The position numbers and the translations under genes are program-made. From assembly GCF_030159055.1 (NCBI RefSeq), contig NZ_BQXQ01000022.1:1-64000 (forward strand): a stretch of DNA of 64,000 bases, given 5' to 3'. Below, one piece after another: positions 9,540-17,474 of the stretch (its first letter is position 1; each line of letters opens with the position of its first letter). The notes under the pieces were generated by a model. That model had not been told where the DNA came from and searched no databases. It saw only the letters and a list, made by a program, of their open reading frames with translations. This DNA comes from Acidovorax sp. SUPP3334. Lineage in GTDB: Bacteria; Pseudomonadota; Gammaproteobacteria; Burkholderiales; Burkholderiaceae_C.

Positions 9540-10411
9540 CCCCCGACCTGATGGAAGCGGGCGCGCACCGCCTGAAGGCCCCCGCCCGATTCGCCCCCAC
9601 CGGCCAGACCGAATCGGACGGACGCGCCGCCGGCTTCTCGCGCGTGGCCGTGCCCGGCGAGGTGGACGTGGTCCACGGCCGCATCCTGTACCTGGAAGAC
9701 GTGCACGTGAGCTTCGACGGCTTCAAGGCCATCAACGGCCTGAACCTGGACATCGCCCCCGGCGAACTGCGCTGCGTGATCGGCCCCAACGGCGCGGGCA
9801 AGACCACGATGATGGACATCATCACCGGCAAGACCCGCCCGGACCGGGGCACCGTGTTCTTCGGCAGCACCATCGACCTGCTGCGGCACAACGAGCCGGA
9901 GATCGCAGGGCTGGGCATCGGCCGCAAGTTCCAAAAGCCCACGGTGTTCGAGCAGCTCACCGTGTTCGAGAACCTGGAGCTGGCGTTGAAGACGCACAAG
10001 GGCGTGGCGTCGAGCCTGTTCTTTCGCCTCGACTCCGCCCAGGCGGACCGGCTGGCCGAGGTGCTGCACACCATCCACCTGGCCGATAGCGTGTCGCGCA
10101 TGGCGGGGAACCTGAGCCACGGGCAAAAGCAGTGGCTGGAGATCGGCATGCTGCTGATGCAGGACCCCAAGCTGCTGCTGCTGGACGAGCCGGTGGCGGG
10201 GATGACCGACGAGGAGACGGCGCGGACCGCGGAGCTGTTCCTGACGCTGAAGGGGCGGCATTCGCTGATGGTGGTGGAGCATGACATGTCGTTCATCCGG
10301 ACGATTTCGGAGAAGGTGACTGTTTTGTGCGATGGGGCGGTGTTGGCGGAGGGGACGTTGGATCAGGTGCAGGGGGATGAGAGGGTGATTGAGGTTTATT
10401 TGGGGCGGTGA
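9536..10411 (+). CDS. urtD: Urea ABC transporter, ATPase UrtD
   Basis: 291 aa from ATG 9536, overlapping the urtC stop (ATGA). ABC ATPase motifs are intact: Walker A GPNGAGKTT, signature LSHGQKQWLEIG and Walker B LLLLDEPVAG followed by MTDEE, which is typical of the LivG/UrtD class. A 45-residue N-terminal extension before LYLEDVHVSFDGF is common in UrtD. The last roughly 80 codons show a marked change to G/T-ending codons (TTG, GGG, GTG, GAT), unlike the C-rich first half. The downstream flank then runs into a palindromic element that separates it from urtE. Confidence 0.95.
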   Translation: MTPDLMEAGAHRLKAPARFAPTGQTESDGRAAGFSRVAVPGEVDVVHGRILYLEDVHVSFDGFKAINGLNLDIAPGELRCVIGPNGAGKTTMMDIITGKTRPDRGTVFFGSTIDLLRHNEPEIAGLGIGRKFQKPTVFEQLTVFENLELALKTHKGVASSLFFRLDSAQADRLAEVLHTIHLADSVSRMAGNLSHGQKQWLEIGMLLMQDPKLLLLDEPVAGMTDEETARTAELFLTLKGRHSLMVVEHDMSFIRTISEKVTVLCDGAVLAEGTLDQVQGDERVIEVYLGR

Positions 10412-10448
10412 GGCCGTGAGCTTTTTTGCAAAGTTGCTTGCTGGTTAC

Positions 10449-11066
10449 GTTCCGGGGCCGGGTCTCGGCCCGGCGGCCGAGGTACTTTTCTTTGCTTCGC
10501 CAAAGAAACGTACCCAAAAGAAAGGCGACCCTACTGTCCGTGTCCCCTGCGCTGCGCTCCGGGGCAACCTGCGGTGCTCGCGGTTGGCGGGGTCCGCGCA
10601 AACTCGCTTCACTGCGTTGCGCTCAGACAGCGCGCGGCCCTTTTTCCGCCAGCCGCTGCGCTCCTCGGCACGGCCAGAAGGGAACCCTGCAGTCCGACAT
10701 CCCACACGGGCCATCGCTGCGCTCGGCCAGGTGTGCGCGGCGCAACGCGCTCGCGCACCGAGGGCCGAGCGAAGCAATGGCCCGCCTGCTGAGTGCCCTT
10801 CTGGGTGCGCCGAGGAGCGCAGGGTGCGGGGTGGGCAGGTGTGCCGCAGGACACACCTGCTTCGTGAACTGACTCGCCGTGGCTGTCCGAGCGCAGCGCG
10901 CAGCGCGAAGCGAGTTCCACGGCGCACCCCGCACCCGAGCACCACAGGTTGCCCGAAGCGCAGCGCAGGGACGCACCCAGCAGGGTCGCCTTTTCTTTGC
11001 TTACTTTCTTTTGGCGAAGCAAAAGAAAGTGAGTGCGCCGCCGGGCGCATACCCCGGCCCCGGAAC
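10449..11066. repeat. 618-bp imperfect palindrome inserted between urtD and urtE
   Basis: The left end (GTTCCGGGGCCGGG, 10449) and right end (CCCCGGCCCCGGAAC, to 11066) are reverse complements. The arms match over about 185 bp (10449 to about 10633 against about 10880 to 11066) and pairing resumes inward (CTGCGCTCCTCGGC near 10656 with GCCGAGGAGCGCAG near 10809-10822; CGCTGCGCTCGGCC with GGCCGAGCGAAGC). Each arm also carries its own small hairpin: TTTCTTTG/CAAAGAAA at 10487-10508 and CTTTCTTTT/AAAAGAAAG at 11004-11029. Open frames in it lack ribosome sites and look spurious. No transposase and no clear target duplication are seen. It resembles AAAGAAA/GGCGAAGC palindromes scattered in related genomes (recalled, not shown here). 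Confidence 0.85.
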
Positions 11067-11076
11067 ACAATCATCC

Positions 11077-11139
11077 AAAAGCTACAAAAACAATAGCAAC
11101 AAGGCCAATCAACACTAGGGCATCAAACCCAAAAGACAT
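11077..11139 (+). repeat. Dispersed hairpin repeat, copy 2 (variant)
   Basis: AGCTACAAAAACAATAGC core followed by a spacer and ACTAGGGCATCAAACCCAAA. It has the layout of the family but the ACTAGGGC variant of the right half (compare copy 7). It sits between the palindrome and urtE and probably supplies part of the urtE leader. Confidence 0.55.
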
Positions 11140-11148
11140 CAAAAACCC

Positions 11149-11853
11149 ATGCTCACCGTCCAAAACCTCCACCAGTACTACGGCGGCTCCCACATCCTGC
11201 GGGACGTGAGCCTCACCGCCTCCCCAGGCCAAGTCACCGTCCTCCTGGGCCGCAACGGCGTCGGCAAGACCACCCTGCTCAAAAGCCTCATGGGCCTCGT
11301 CCCCATCAAGAGCGGCACCATCACCTGGGAAGGCCACCCCATCCAGACCAAGACCCCCTACGACCGCGCCCGCGCAGGCATCGGCTTCGTCCCCCAGGGC
11401 CGCGAAATCTTCGGCCGCCTCACCGTCGAGGAAAACCTGCGCATGGGCCTGGCCTACCAGAGCGGCTCCACACCCATTCCCAGTCACCTGTATGAACTCT
11501 TTCCCGTGCTCAAGCAGATGCTCGGCCGCCGCGGCGGCGACCTGTCGGGCGGGCAGCAGCAGCAGCTCGCCATCGCGCGGGCACTGGCGCCCAGCCCGCG
11601 CCTGCTGATCCTGGACGAGCCCACCGAAGGCATCCAGCCCAGCATCATCAAAGACATCGGCCGCGTCATCCGCCAATTGGCCAGCGACGGGCTGGACGGG
11701 CACCCCGTGTCCATCCTGCTGTGCGAGCAGTACTACGACTTCGCCGAGGAGCTGGCCGACGAGTACCTCGTGATGGAGCGCGGCGAAGTCATCGCCCGGG
11801 GCCCGGGCAGCGAGATGCAGGCCAAGGGCATTCGCAACCTCGTGGCGATCTGA
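11149..11853 (+). CDS. urtE: Urea ABC transporter, ATPase UrtE
   Basis: 234 aa. ABC motifs are intact: Walker A LLGRNGVGKTT, signature LSGGQQQQLAIARAL and Walker B LLILDEPTEG followed by IQPSIIKDIG, which is typical of LivF/UrtE proteins. It energises urea uptake with UrtD. Unlike the other urt genes it is not overlapped with its neighbour; 737 bp holding the palindrome and a hairpin repeat lie between urtD and urtE. Its first 50 or so codons are unusually C-ending. No urease genes follow within the window. Confidence 0.95.
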   Translation: MLTVQNLHQYYGGSHILRDVSLTASPGQVTVLLGRNGVGKTTLLKSLMGLVPIKSGTITWEGHPIQTKTPYDRARAGIGFVPQGREIFGRLTVEENLRMGLAYQSGSTPIPSHLYELFPVLKQMLGRRGGDLSGGQQQQLAIARALAPSPRLLILDEPTEGIQPSIIKDIGRVIRQLASDGLDGHPVSILLCEQYYDFAEELADEYLVMERGEVIARGPGSEMQAKGIRNLVAI

Positions 11854-12150
11854 ACCCCGGCCCTGGCCCTGCGGCGCCGCAGCGGCACCCGCAACAGCAT
11901 CTTCATCCGCATCCCCGGTGGAGGAAACCAGCGCCTCCACAGGAGCTGCGTGAACGTACCGTGCAGTGGCGATGATGCCGCCGTGGGGGAGAATGGCTGC
12001 GCGCCTTGACCATGGCAACGCGGGCCCTCTATGCTTGCCGTGCGAGCGCCTGCCGCGCGGCGGCGTGCCGTCCCGCCCCGACTGCCGGGCAGGCCGGCGC
12101 GTCGCCCGCAGTTCCAAAAGGCCACCCCGAAGAGAAAGCACCGCGCTCCC

Positions 12151-13188
12151 ATGTCCTCTTTTCCCCCTGGCGACTCCCCGGCAACCACCCCGCACGCGCT
12201 GACCTCCGCTTCGCCTTCTCTGCCATCCGCCGCCGGGCCGCACCTGCAGCCGCGCGAGGTGACCCTGCTGAAAATCGGCCTGCGCGACTTTTCCCAGATG
12301 GCGGCGCAGCTGCCGCCCGAGCAGTCCCTGCCGTGGGTGGAGCGCATCCTGGCCTGCCTGCACGGCGTGATGGCCCGCTACGGCGCCGAACTGGATCACC
12401 TGACGGGCGACGCGGGTGCCGTGGTCTTCGGGCTGAACGGTGGCGGCAGCCCGGCCGAAGACGACGTGCATCGCGCCGCCATGTGCGCCCTGGCCCTGCA
12501 GATGGCCGTGCGCGATTTGAACGACGCTTTTCTGCAGGACCGCCTGCCTTGCATCTACCTGGGCATCGGCATCGCTTGCGGTCCCGCGCTGGTGGGCGGC
12601 TTCGGCCGGCCGGCCGGTGTGCGCCAGTCGCCGGTGCTGCTGGGCGACGTGGTCATCGAGGCCCAGCAGCTGCGCGCCTTCGCCCTGCGCGGGCAGGTGC
12701 TGGTGAGCGAGGCGGTGTACCAGCGCTGCTGGAGCATGGCCTCCGTCGCGCCGCCCGTGCAGGTCTTCGTGAAGGGGCGCTCCGAGCCTTTGTCCATGCG
12801 CGAACTCGTCGCCGTCCCCAGCCGCAAGCTCAAGGTGCCGCGCCAGGAGTTCCGCCGCAGCCACCGCGTGGAGGCGCGCCTGCCGTGTACCTGGCAACGG
12901 GTGCAGGACGGCATGGTCATGCCCCACGCAGAGCCCTGCATCCTGCGCGACATGGGCTACCACGGCGCGCTGCTGGAACTGAGCGGCGCTGCGCCGCTGC
13001 TGCACGGGGAACTGCGGCTGTCGTTCGACCTGCCTCTCGTCCAATACCAGGCCCGCGATGTCTATGCCCGCGTCGTCACCCTCAAGCCAGCGGGCGACCA
13101 GGTGCTGGCGGGAGTGGAGTTCACCGCGACGAGCGCGGAGTTCGATGCGCGGGTGCAGCGGTTCGTGCAGGGGATGGTGGCGGGTTGA
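12151..13188 (+). CDS. Degenerate class III nucleotide cyclase-like domain fused to PilZ domain
   Basis: 345 aa from ATG 12151. Residues 36-190 follow the class III cyclase pattern: VTLLKIGLRDFSQMA, LTGDAGAVVFG, LGIGIACGPALVGGFG and PVLLGDVVIEAQQL. The first metal Asp region (normally FADIRGFT) and the transition-state Asn/Arg (VNxAxR) are not conserved, so the domain is probably catalytically dead. Residues 232-345 resemble PilZ, with an RRSHR motif (235-239) and a D-x-x-x-x-G stretch (267-272), suggesting cyclic-di-GMP binding. Frames upstream of 12151 look non-coding. The protein is probably a cytosolic signalling adaptor; its partner is unknown. Confidence 0.65.
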   Translation: MSSFPPGDSPATTPHALTSASPSLPSAAGPHLQPREVTLLKIGLRDFSQMAAQLPPEQSLPWVERILACLHGVMARYGAELDHLTGDAGAVVFGLNGGGSPAEDDVHRAAMCALALQMAVRDLNDAFLQDRLPCIYLGIGIACGPALVGGFGRPAGVRQSPVLLGDVVIEAQQLRAFALRGQVLVSEAVYQRCWSMASVAPPVQVFVKGRSEPLSMRELVAVPSRKLKVPRQEFRRSHRVEARLPCTWQRVQDGMVMPHAEPCILRDMGYHGALLELSGAAPLLHGELRLSFDLPLVQYQARDVYARVVTLKPAGDQVLAGVEFTATSAEFDARVQRFVQGMVAG

Positions 13189-13224
13189 GCATCGGGTGAT
13201 CCCAAAGAGGCCGCAGCCGGCAAT

Positions 13225-13401
13225 TCATCCGCCGTCTTTGTCTTGGTCCAAAAGGTGGCCAAAACTCTGCGAAAGAAGATAAGGAACCATGGACCCCGCC
13301 ACCCACCACCAGCTCGACTGCCAGTAGGCAATGGCCCAGCAAGCCCAGGCAAACCAGATCGTTGCCGTTTGAAGAGAGTCGGAGGGTTTCCGTTTGCTCA
13401 T
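13225..13401 (-). CDS. Small membrane protein, possible immunity partner of the HYD1 toxin gene
   Basis: 58 aa, start MSKRKPSDSLQTAT. The ATG at 13401 overlaps the toxin stop as ATGA (13398-13401), so translation is likely coupled. It has a short basic N-terminus, a Trp/Ala-rich hydrophobic segment (about residues 13-27), a second hydrophobic segment rich in Trp (about 31-47), and an acidic tail ending DQDKDGG. Two closely spaced membrane segments and the position directly after a toxin-like gene fit an immunity or accessory protein. No family is recognised. It is short and could be missed by automatic gene calling. Confidence 0.55.
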   Translation of the reverse strand: MSKRKPSDSLQTATIWFAWACWAIAYWQSSWWWVAGSMVPYLLSQSFGHLLDQDKDGG

Positions 13402-13962
13402 CGGGCGACCTTAACGCCGTTGAGTCCCCATCTCACATACACCAGGTAAGGAAGGATACGTGCCGTGCCCGCTGGCGTTGCCAGCATGATCGGAATCCGG
13501 GCCTGCGCTGCCACGATCAGATTGATGGGGCGCCCGATGCGCGCCATATAGACACCTGGGCCATAGATGCCATGGCGGGGGAAAGCGCTGGCTCGGATCA
13601 CTCCGGTGCGCGCTATCCCTGCAGCACCGGCTGTCGTCGTGAAGTGAATCAGGTTCTTGGGCAGAGCGGCGAAGCCATAACCTGCTGTTCCGAGCGTGAG
13701 CGCGGTGGTTGGTGCTATTTCGGGTGTCCATAGCACCGCGACAGCGCCGGGGATGTGTGCCAATGGAGCCCACGGGCTCCTGGAGTTCACCGCGATGTTG
13801 GCCCAAGTTGGCCCAATACTGTGCCGCGTTGTCACCGGCCAGCGTCGAGGCCTGGTACAACTGCTGGAGTTGGAGGATGAACCGGCGCATCGGGCCTGGA
13901 TCGGATATTTCAACGGGTTTGCTGCAGCCGTCGCGTCGACACATCAACGTTTGTTCGGTCAT
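13398..13962 (-). pseudogene. HYD1-type ADP-ribosyltransferase toxin-like gene with a frameshift
   Basis: Minus-strand ATG 13962 is preceded by GAGGGA. It encodes MTEQTLMCRRDGCSKPVE and continues to HRGELQ; the sequence then makes sense only one base further on (WAPLAHIPGAVAVLWTPEIA to the stop at 13398). The break lies about 13770-13790. The C-terminal half carries LIHFTTTAGAAGIARTGVI and GIYGPGVYMARIG, resembling the His-x-Thr and GxGVY blocks of Tox-ART-HYD1 polymorphic toxins. The combined product is about 187 aa. It may be a decayed gene, a sequencing indel, or a recoding site. The dehalogenase gene is 78 bp upstream on the same strand. Confidence 0.6.
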
Positions 13963-14040
13963 TCATCCCTCGGCACTGTGGTTATGCGGCGAGTTTACCT
14001 GCCGCGTCCCACAAGCGATGCTGGCGCCTCGCATGCCCGC

Positions 14041-14751
14041 TTACGCGCCCAATCGCTCCGCCAGCCCCACCAGACTCTCCGCGTGCCAATCATTCCCCGC
14101 ATGCGGTGACACGTCCTTCGGCCGTGCCTTCCCGAATTCCCAAGGCCGTTCGATGTAAGCGGTTCGCAGCCCGCATTCCCGCGCCGCCGCCAGGTCGTCG
14201 TGGTGGGCTGCCACCAGCATGACCTGATCCGGCGCGAGGTCGAACGTGCGGGCCACGCCCAGGTACACCTGCGGGTCGGGCTTGTAGGCGCGGAACACCT
14301 CGGCGCTCAGGATGCAATCCCAGGGCAGGCCGGCGCGCTTGGCCATGTGGGTCAGCAGGCCGATGTTGCCGTTGGAGAGCGTGGTGATCGTGTACTGGCG
14401 CTTCAGGCGCTGCAGCCCCTCCACGCTGTCGGGCCAGGGGGCGAGCCGGTGCCACACGCGGTTCAGGTGCTGGCGCTCGGCCTCGGTCAGGTGCTGCAGG
14501 CCGAAGCGCGGCAGCAGGCCATCGAGGATGAGGCGATGCAGTTCGTCGATGCGGGTCCAGCCCAGTTCGCCGCTGCGCACGCGCTGCATGGCAGGCTGGT
14601 AGCCGTCGCGCCAGGCGAGGGCGAAGGCGTCGGCATCCACTTGCGGGTACAGGGCCTCGACTTCCCGCACGATGCTGCCGTGCCAGTCCACGACGGTGCC
14701 GAAGATGTCGAAGGCCAGCACGCGCACGCCGTGCCAGGGATGGTCGCTCAT
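14041..14751 (-). CDS. Haloacid dehalogenase, type II (HAD superfamily)
   Basis: 236 aa from ATG 14751 (MSDHPWHGVRVLAFDIFGTV). HAD motif I is AFDIFGTVVDW with the nucleophile Asp; motif II is TTLSNGN (Ser-Asn); motif III is in FRAYKPDPQVYLG (Lys); motif IV is VAAHHDDLAAA. In the type II L-2-haloacid dehalogenase family this arrangement replaces halide by hydroxyl on 2-haloalkanoates, although many members have other small substrates. An upstream in-frame extension of 19 codons is not supported. It is divergent from the MFS gene at 14944. Confidence 0.88.
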   Translation of the reverse strand: MSDHPWHGVRVLAFDIFGTVVDWHGSIVREVEALYPQVDADAFALAWRDGYQPAMQRVRSGELGWTRIDELHRLILDGLLPRFGLQHLTEAERQHLNRVWHRLAPWPDSVEGLQRLKRQYTITTLSNGNIGLLTHMAKRAGLPWDCILSAEVFRAYKPDPQVYLGVARTFDLAPDQVMLVAAHHDDLAAARECGLRTAYIERPWEFGKARPKDVSPHAGNDWHAESLVGLAERLGA

Positions 14752-14943
14752 GGGGGTTCCTTGGTTGGGGTCGCGGTGATGAACAGGACGATCCGCAGCC
14801 GCTGCCACAGCTTAGCGGCGGTCGGCGAAACCGGCTGTTCCCTGGGCAAAGTCTGCCGGCCCTGGCGCGCAGGCCTGGCGTGATATGGTCACTGGCCTGC
14901 GGGTTTACCCTGATTTTTTATCCCGCCTGCCGCCCGGATCGCT

Positions 14944-16221
14944 TTGACGGATGGGCATGCAGGCATGCACGCCGCGCTTTCCATGACCACGCCTTCCCTG
15001 CCTTCCCGCTCCGCCGATGCCACGGCGACCGATTCTTCCGCCGCCCCGGCGCGCGACGACCGCACGCTGATGCGCGCCGTGCTGGCGCTGGGCCTGGGGG
15101 GCTTTTCCATCGGAACGGGGGAGTTCGTCATCATGGGTTTGCTGCCCGAGGTGGCGCGCGACATCGGTGTGAGCATTCCGCAGGCGGGTCACGTGATCAG
15201 CGCCTACGCGCTGGGCGTGGTGATCGGAGCGCCGGTGCTGGCCGTGCTGGCGGCAGGCTGGGGCCGGCGGGCATTGCTGATCGCGCTGATGGGGGTGTAT
15301 GCGCTGGGCAATTTCGCATCGGCGATGGCTCCGGGCTACCTGTCGCTGAACGTGATGCGCTTCGTGACCGGGCTGCCGCACGGCACGTATTTCGGCGTGG
15401 CGGCGCTGGTGGCGGCGTCGCTGGCGCCACCCGGCCGGCGCGCCCGTGCGGTGGGGCTGGTGATGCTGGGGCTGACGGGCGCCACGCTGCTGGGCGTGCC
15501 GATCGCGGCGTGGCTCGGGCAGGTGTTCGGGTGGCGAGCGGCTTTCGTGTTCGTGGGGCTGATCGCGGTGGCGGCCATGGCCATGGTGCGGCGGGGCGTG
15601 CCCTACCAGGCGCCGGCCGAGGGCGCCAGCCCGTGGCGCGAACTGGATGCCCTGCGGCGCAAGCAGGTGTGGCTCACGCTGGGGATCGGGGCGATCGGCT
15701 TCGGGGGCATGTTTTCGGTATTCAGCTACATCAAGCCCACGCTGACGGAGGTGGCCGGGCTGCCGGTGTCCGGCGTGCCGTTCGTGCTGGCGCTGTTCGG
15801 CGCGGGCATGGTGGCGGGCAACCTGGTCGGTGCGCGGCTGGCCGACAAGTCGCTGATGCGCACGATCGGCGGGCTGCTGCTGTGGTCCATCGCGGTGCTG
15901 GGCGGCTTCGTGTTCGCGGCGCACCATGTCGCGACGGTGGCGCTGGCCACGTTCTTGCTGGGCACCATCGTCGCCATCGGCCCGGCGCTGCAGATCCGCC
16001 TGATGGATGTGGCGGGCGACGCGCAGACGCTGGCTGCGGCCCTCAACCACTCGGCGTTCAACTGCGCCAATGCGCTGGGCGCCTGGCTGGGGGGCGTGGC
16101 GATCACGGCCGGACTGGGCTGGACGTCCACCGGCTGGGTGGGCGTGCTGCTGGCGCTGGGCGGGCTGGCGGTGTTCGGGCTGTCGCTGGCGGCAGACCGG
16201 TCCGGGCGCGCCGCCAGTTGA
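14944..16221 (+). CDS. MFS transporter, DHA1/AraJ-type
   Basis: 425 aa with twelve hydrophobic segments. LGLGGFSIGTGEFVIMGLLP at the first segment and GWGRRALLIALM in the loop between segments 2 and 3 are typical of the AraJ/YdhP branch of drug:H+ antiporter 1 exporters. It is an inner-membrane efflux protein; the substrate is unknown. In-frame ATGs at 14944, 14965 and 14983 all precede the first membrane segment, and none has a clear ribosome site, so the start is uncertain. Third codon positions are strongly G-rich. It converges on the PAP2 gene. Confidence 0.85.
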   Translation: MTDGHAGMHAALSMTTPSLPSRSADATATDSSAAPARDDRTLMRAVLALGLGGFSIGTGEFVIMGLLPEVARDIGVSIPQAGHVISAYALGVVIGAPVLAVLAAGWGRRALLIALMGVYALGNFASAMAPGYLSLNVMRFVTGLPHGTYFGVAALVAASLAPPGRRARAVGLVMLGLTGATLLGVPIAAWLGQVFGWRAAFVFVGLIAVAAMAMVRRGVPYQAPAEGASPWRELDALRRKQVWLTLGIGAIGFGGMFSVFSYIKPTLTEVAGLPVSGVPFVLALFGAGMVAGNLVGARLADKSLMRTIGGLLLWSIAVLGGFVFAAHHVATVALATFLLGTIVAIGPALQIRLMDVAGDAQTLAAALNHSAFNCANALGAWLGGVAITAGLGWTSTGWVGVLLALGGLAVFGLSLAADRSGRAAS

Positions 16222-16268
16222 CGGCTTGGCGACGCAGGCTGCAGGCGGCCTGTTGCGTTACCGGCCCG

Positions 16269-17117
16269 TCAAGCCAAGGTGGCCGACCGGGACCGGGACC
16301 GGTGCCAGTGCCCCACGCCGGACATCACCATCACGCAGCAGGCCAGCCATGCGCCGCCGGTGAGCCAGCCGGCGAGCACGTCGCTCGCAAAATGCACCTG
16401 CAGCACCACACGGCTCCAGCCCACGGTGAACACGGTGGCCACCGCCAGCAGCACGGCGGGCAGATGCCATCGCGCGGGCAGCAGGCGCAGGACCAGATAG
16501 GCCAGCATTCCGTAGGCCACGAGCGAGCTGCTGCTGTGCCCGCTCGGAAAGCTGAAGCCGTCTGCCACGGCGATCTCGTGCGTGTGCACGGGCCGCACCC
16601 GTTCGAAGGTGTGCTTGAACCCCCGCGTGATCAGCCCGTTGCCGGCCAGCGCCGCCGTCCAGCCCAGTGCGAGCAGGCGGTACCGGCGCAGCCATAGAGC
16701 GGCTGCCACGGCCACGGCCAGCACCGCGAGCATGGCCGTGTCGCCCGCGTGGGTGAGGGTGGCGAACAGCGTCAATGTGGCCACGCTGGCGGTGGCGCGC
16801 AGCGTGTCGGCCAGCGTCTGGTCCAGCAAGGCCCAGACGGTGGGAGCCGCCCATTCTTCGGCCAGTGCCGCAAGGGCCTGTGCGCAGGCCAGCAGCAGCA
16901 GCGCCGCCACGAGCAAGGTGCCCAGCAGCCGCAGGCCCGCATTCCGGGGCGCGGTCCAGCGGTCCGCCCAGGGCGCTGTCCATCGGGCGCCATGGGTGTG
17001 CAGCGGCCCGGCGGCGGCCCAGGCCGCAGCGGCCGCCATCAATGCGATGGCCATGCCGCCTGCCCAGACGGTCAGCGGGTGCGATGCGGCCCACAGGGCG
17101 ATGGCGTGCGCGTCCAT
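16269..17117 (-). CDS. PAP2-family membrane phosphatase
   Basis: 282 aa from ATG 17117 (MDAHAIALWAAS). The three PAP2/acid-phosphatase motifs are intact: KHTFERVRP (K-x6-RP), FPSGHSS (PSGH) and WSRVVLQVHFASD (SR-x5-H-x3-D). About five to six membrane segments place the active site at the periplasmic face, where such enzymes dephosphorylate phosphatidate, undecaprenyl diphosphate or similar lipids. It is divergent from the DAG-kinase-like gene; opposing lipid kinase and lipid phosphatase functions next to each other may be related. Confidence 0.87.
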   Translation of the reverse strand: MDAHAIALWAASHPLTVWAGGMAIALMAAAAAWAAAGPLHTHGARWTAPWADRWTAPRNAGLRLLGTLLVAALLLLACAQALAALAEEWAAPTVWALLDQTLADTLRATASVATLTLFATLTHAGDTAMLAVLAVAVAAALWLRRYRLLALGWTAALAGNGLITRGFKHTFERVRPVHTHEIAVADGFSFPSGHSSSSLVAYGMLAYLVLRLLPARWHLPAVLLAVATVFTVGWSRVVLQVHFASDVLAGWLTGGAWLACCVMVMSGVGHWHRSRSRSATLA

Positions 17118-17474
17118 CAGGCATGCCTCCCGAGCACGGGCGGCGGTGTGTCGTGAAAGCCTGGCGAGCGGGCAGGGCGGTGGCGGCAAGGCAAGGGCAT
17201 GGATCGCGCGAAAAAGAGATGGACAGGGCGCCAATGGTGGCAGGCACGGATGCGTGAGCGCCCGTAATTCCCGGCGCCGCGCCGGGGTTTGCCGGCACGG
17301 CGGACGAGGGCGGGACGCCTGTCGGCCATGGCTGACAAGGGGTGCGCCTGCCTGCCGATGCATGTGCGGGAGCGGCTGTGTGCAGAATCGGGCGTCCCGC
17401 CCCGCAGGTGTACGCTGCGAGCCCGGTGCGGTTCAGCCCCGCCTGCGGATCTTCTCCCCCGAAAGCCTTCTCAC
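17118..17474. other. Divergent intergenic region between PAP2 and DAG kinase genes
   Basis: 357 bp between divergently transcribed genes. It should contain both promoters. No recognisable ORF, repeat or regulator site was identified; the open frames crossing it are upstream extensions of the two flanking genes without start signals. Confidence 0.4.

Noticed and set aside
10389-11118. Several open frames of 70-235 codons inside the palindrome
   Set aside because: All overlap one another on both strands, none has a ribosome site or domain; they arise from the inverted repeat.
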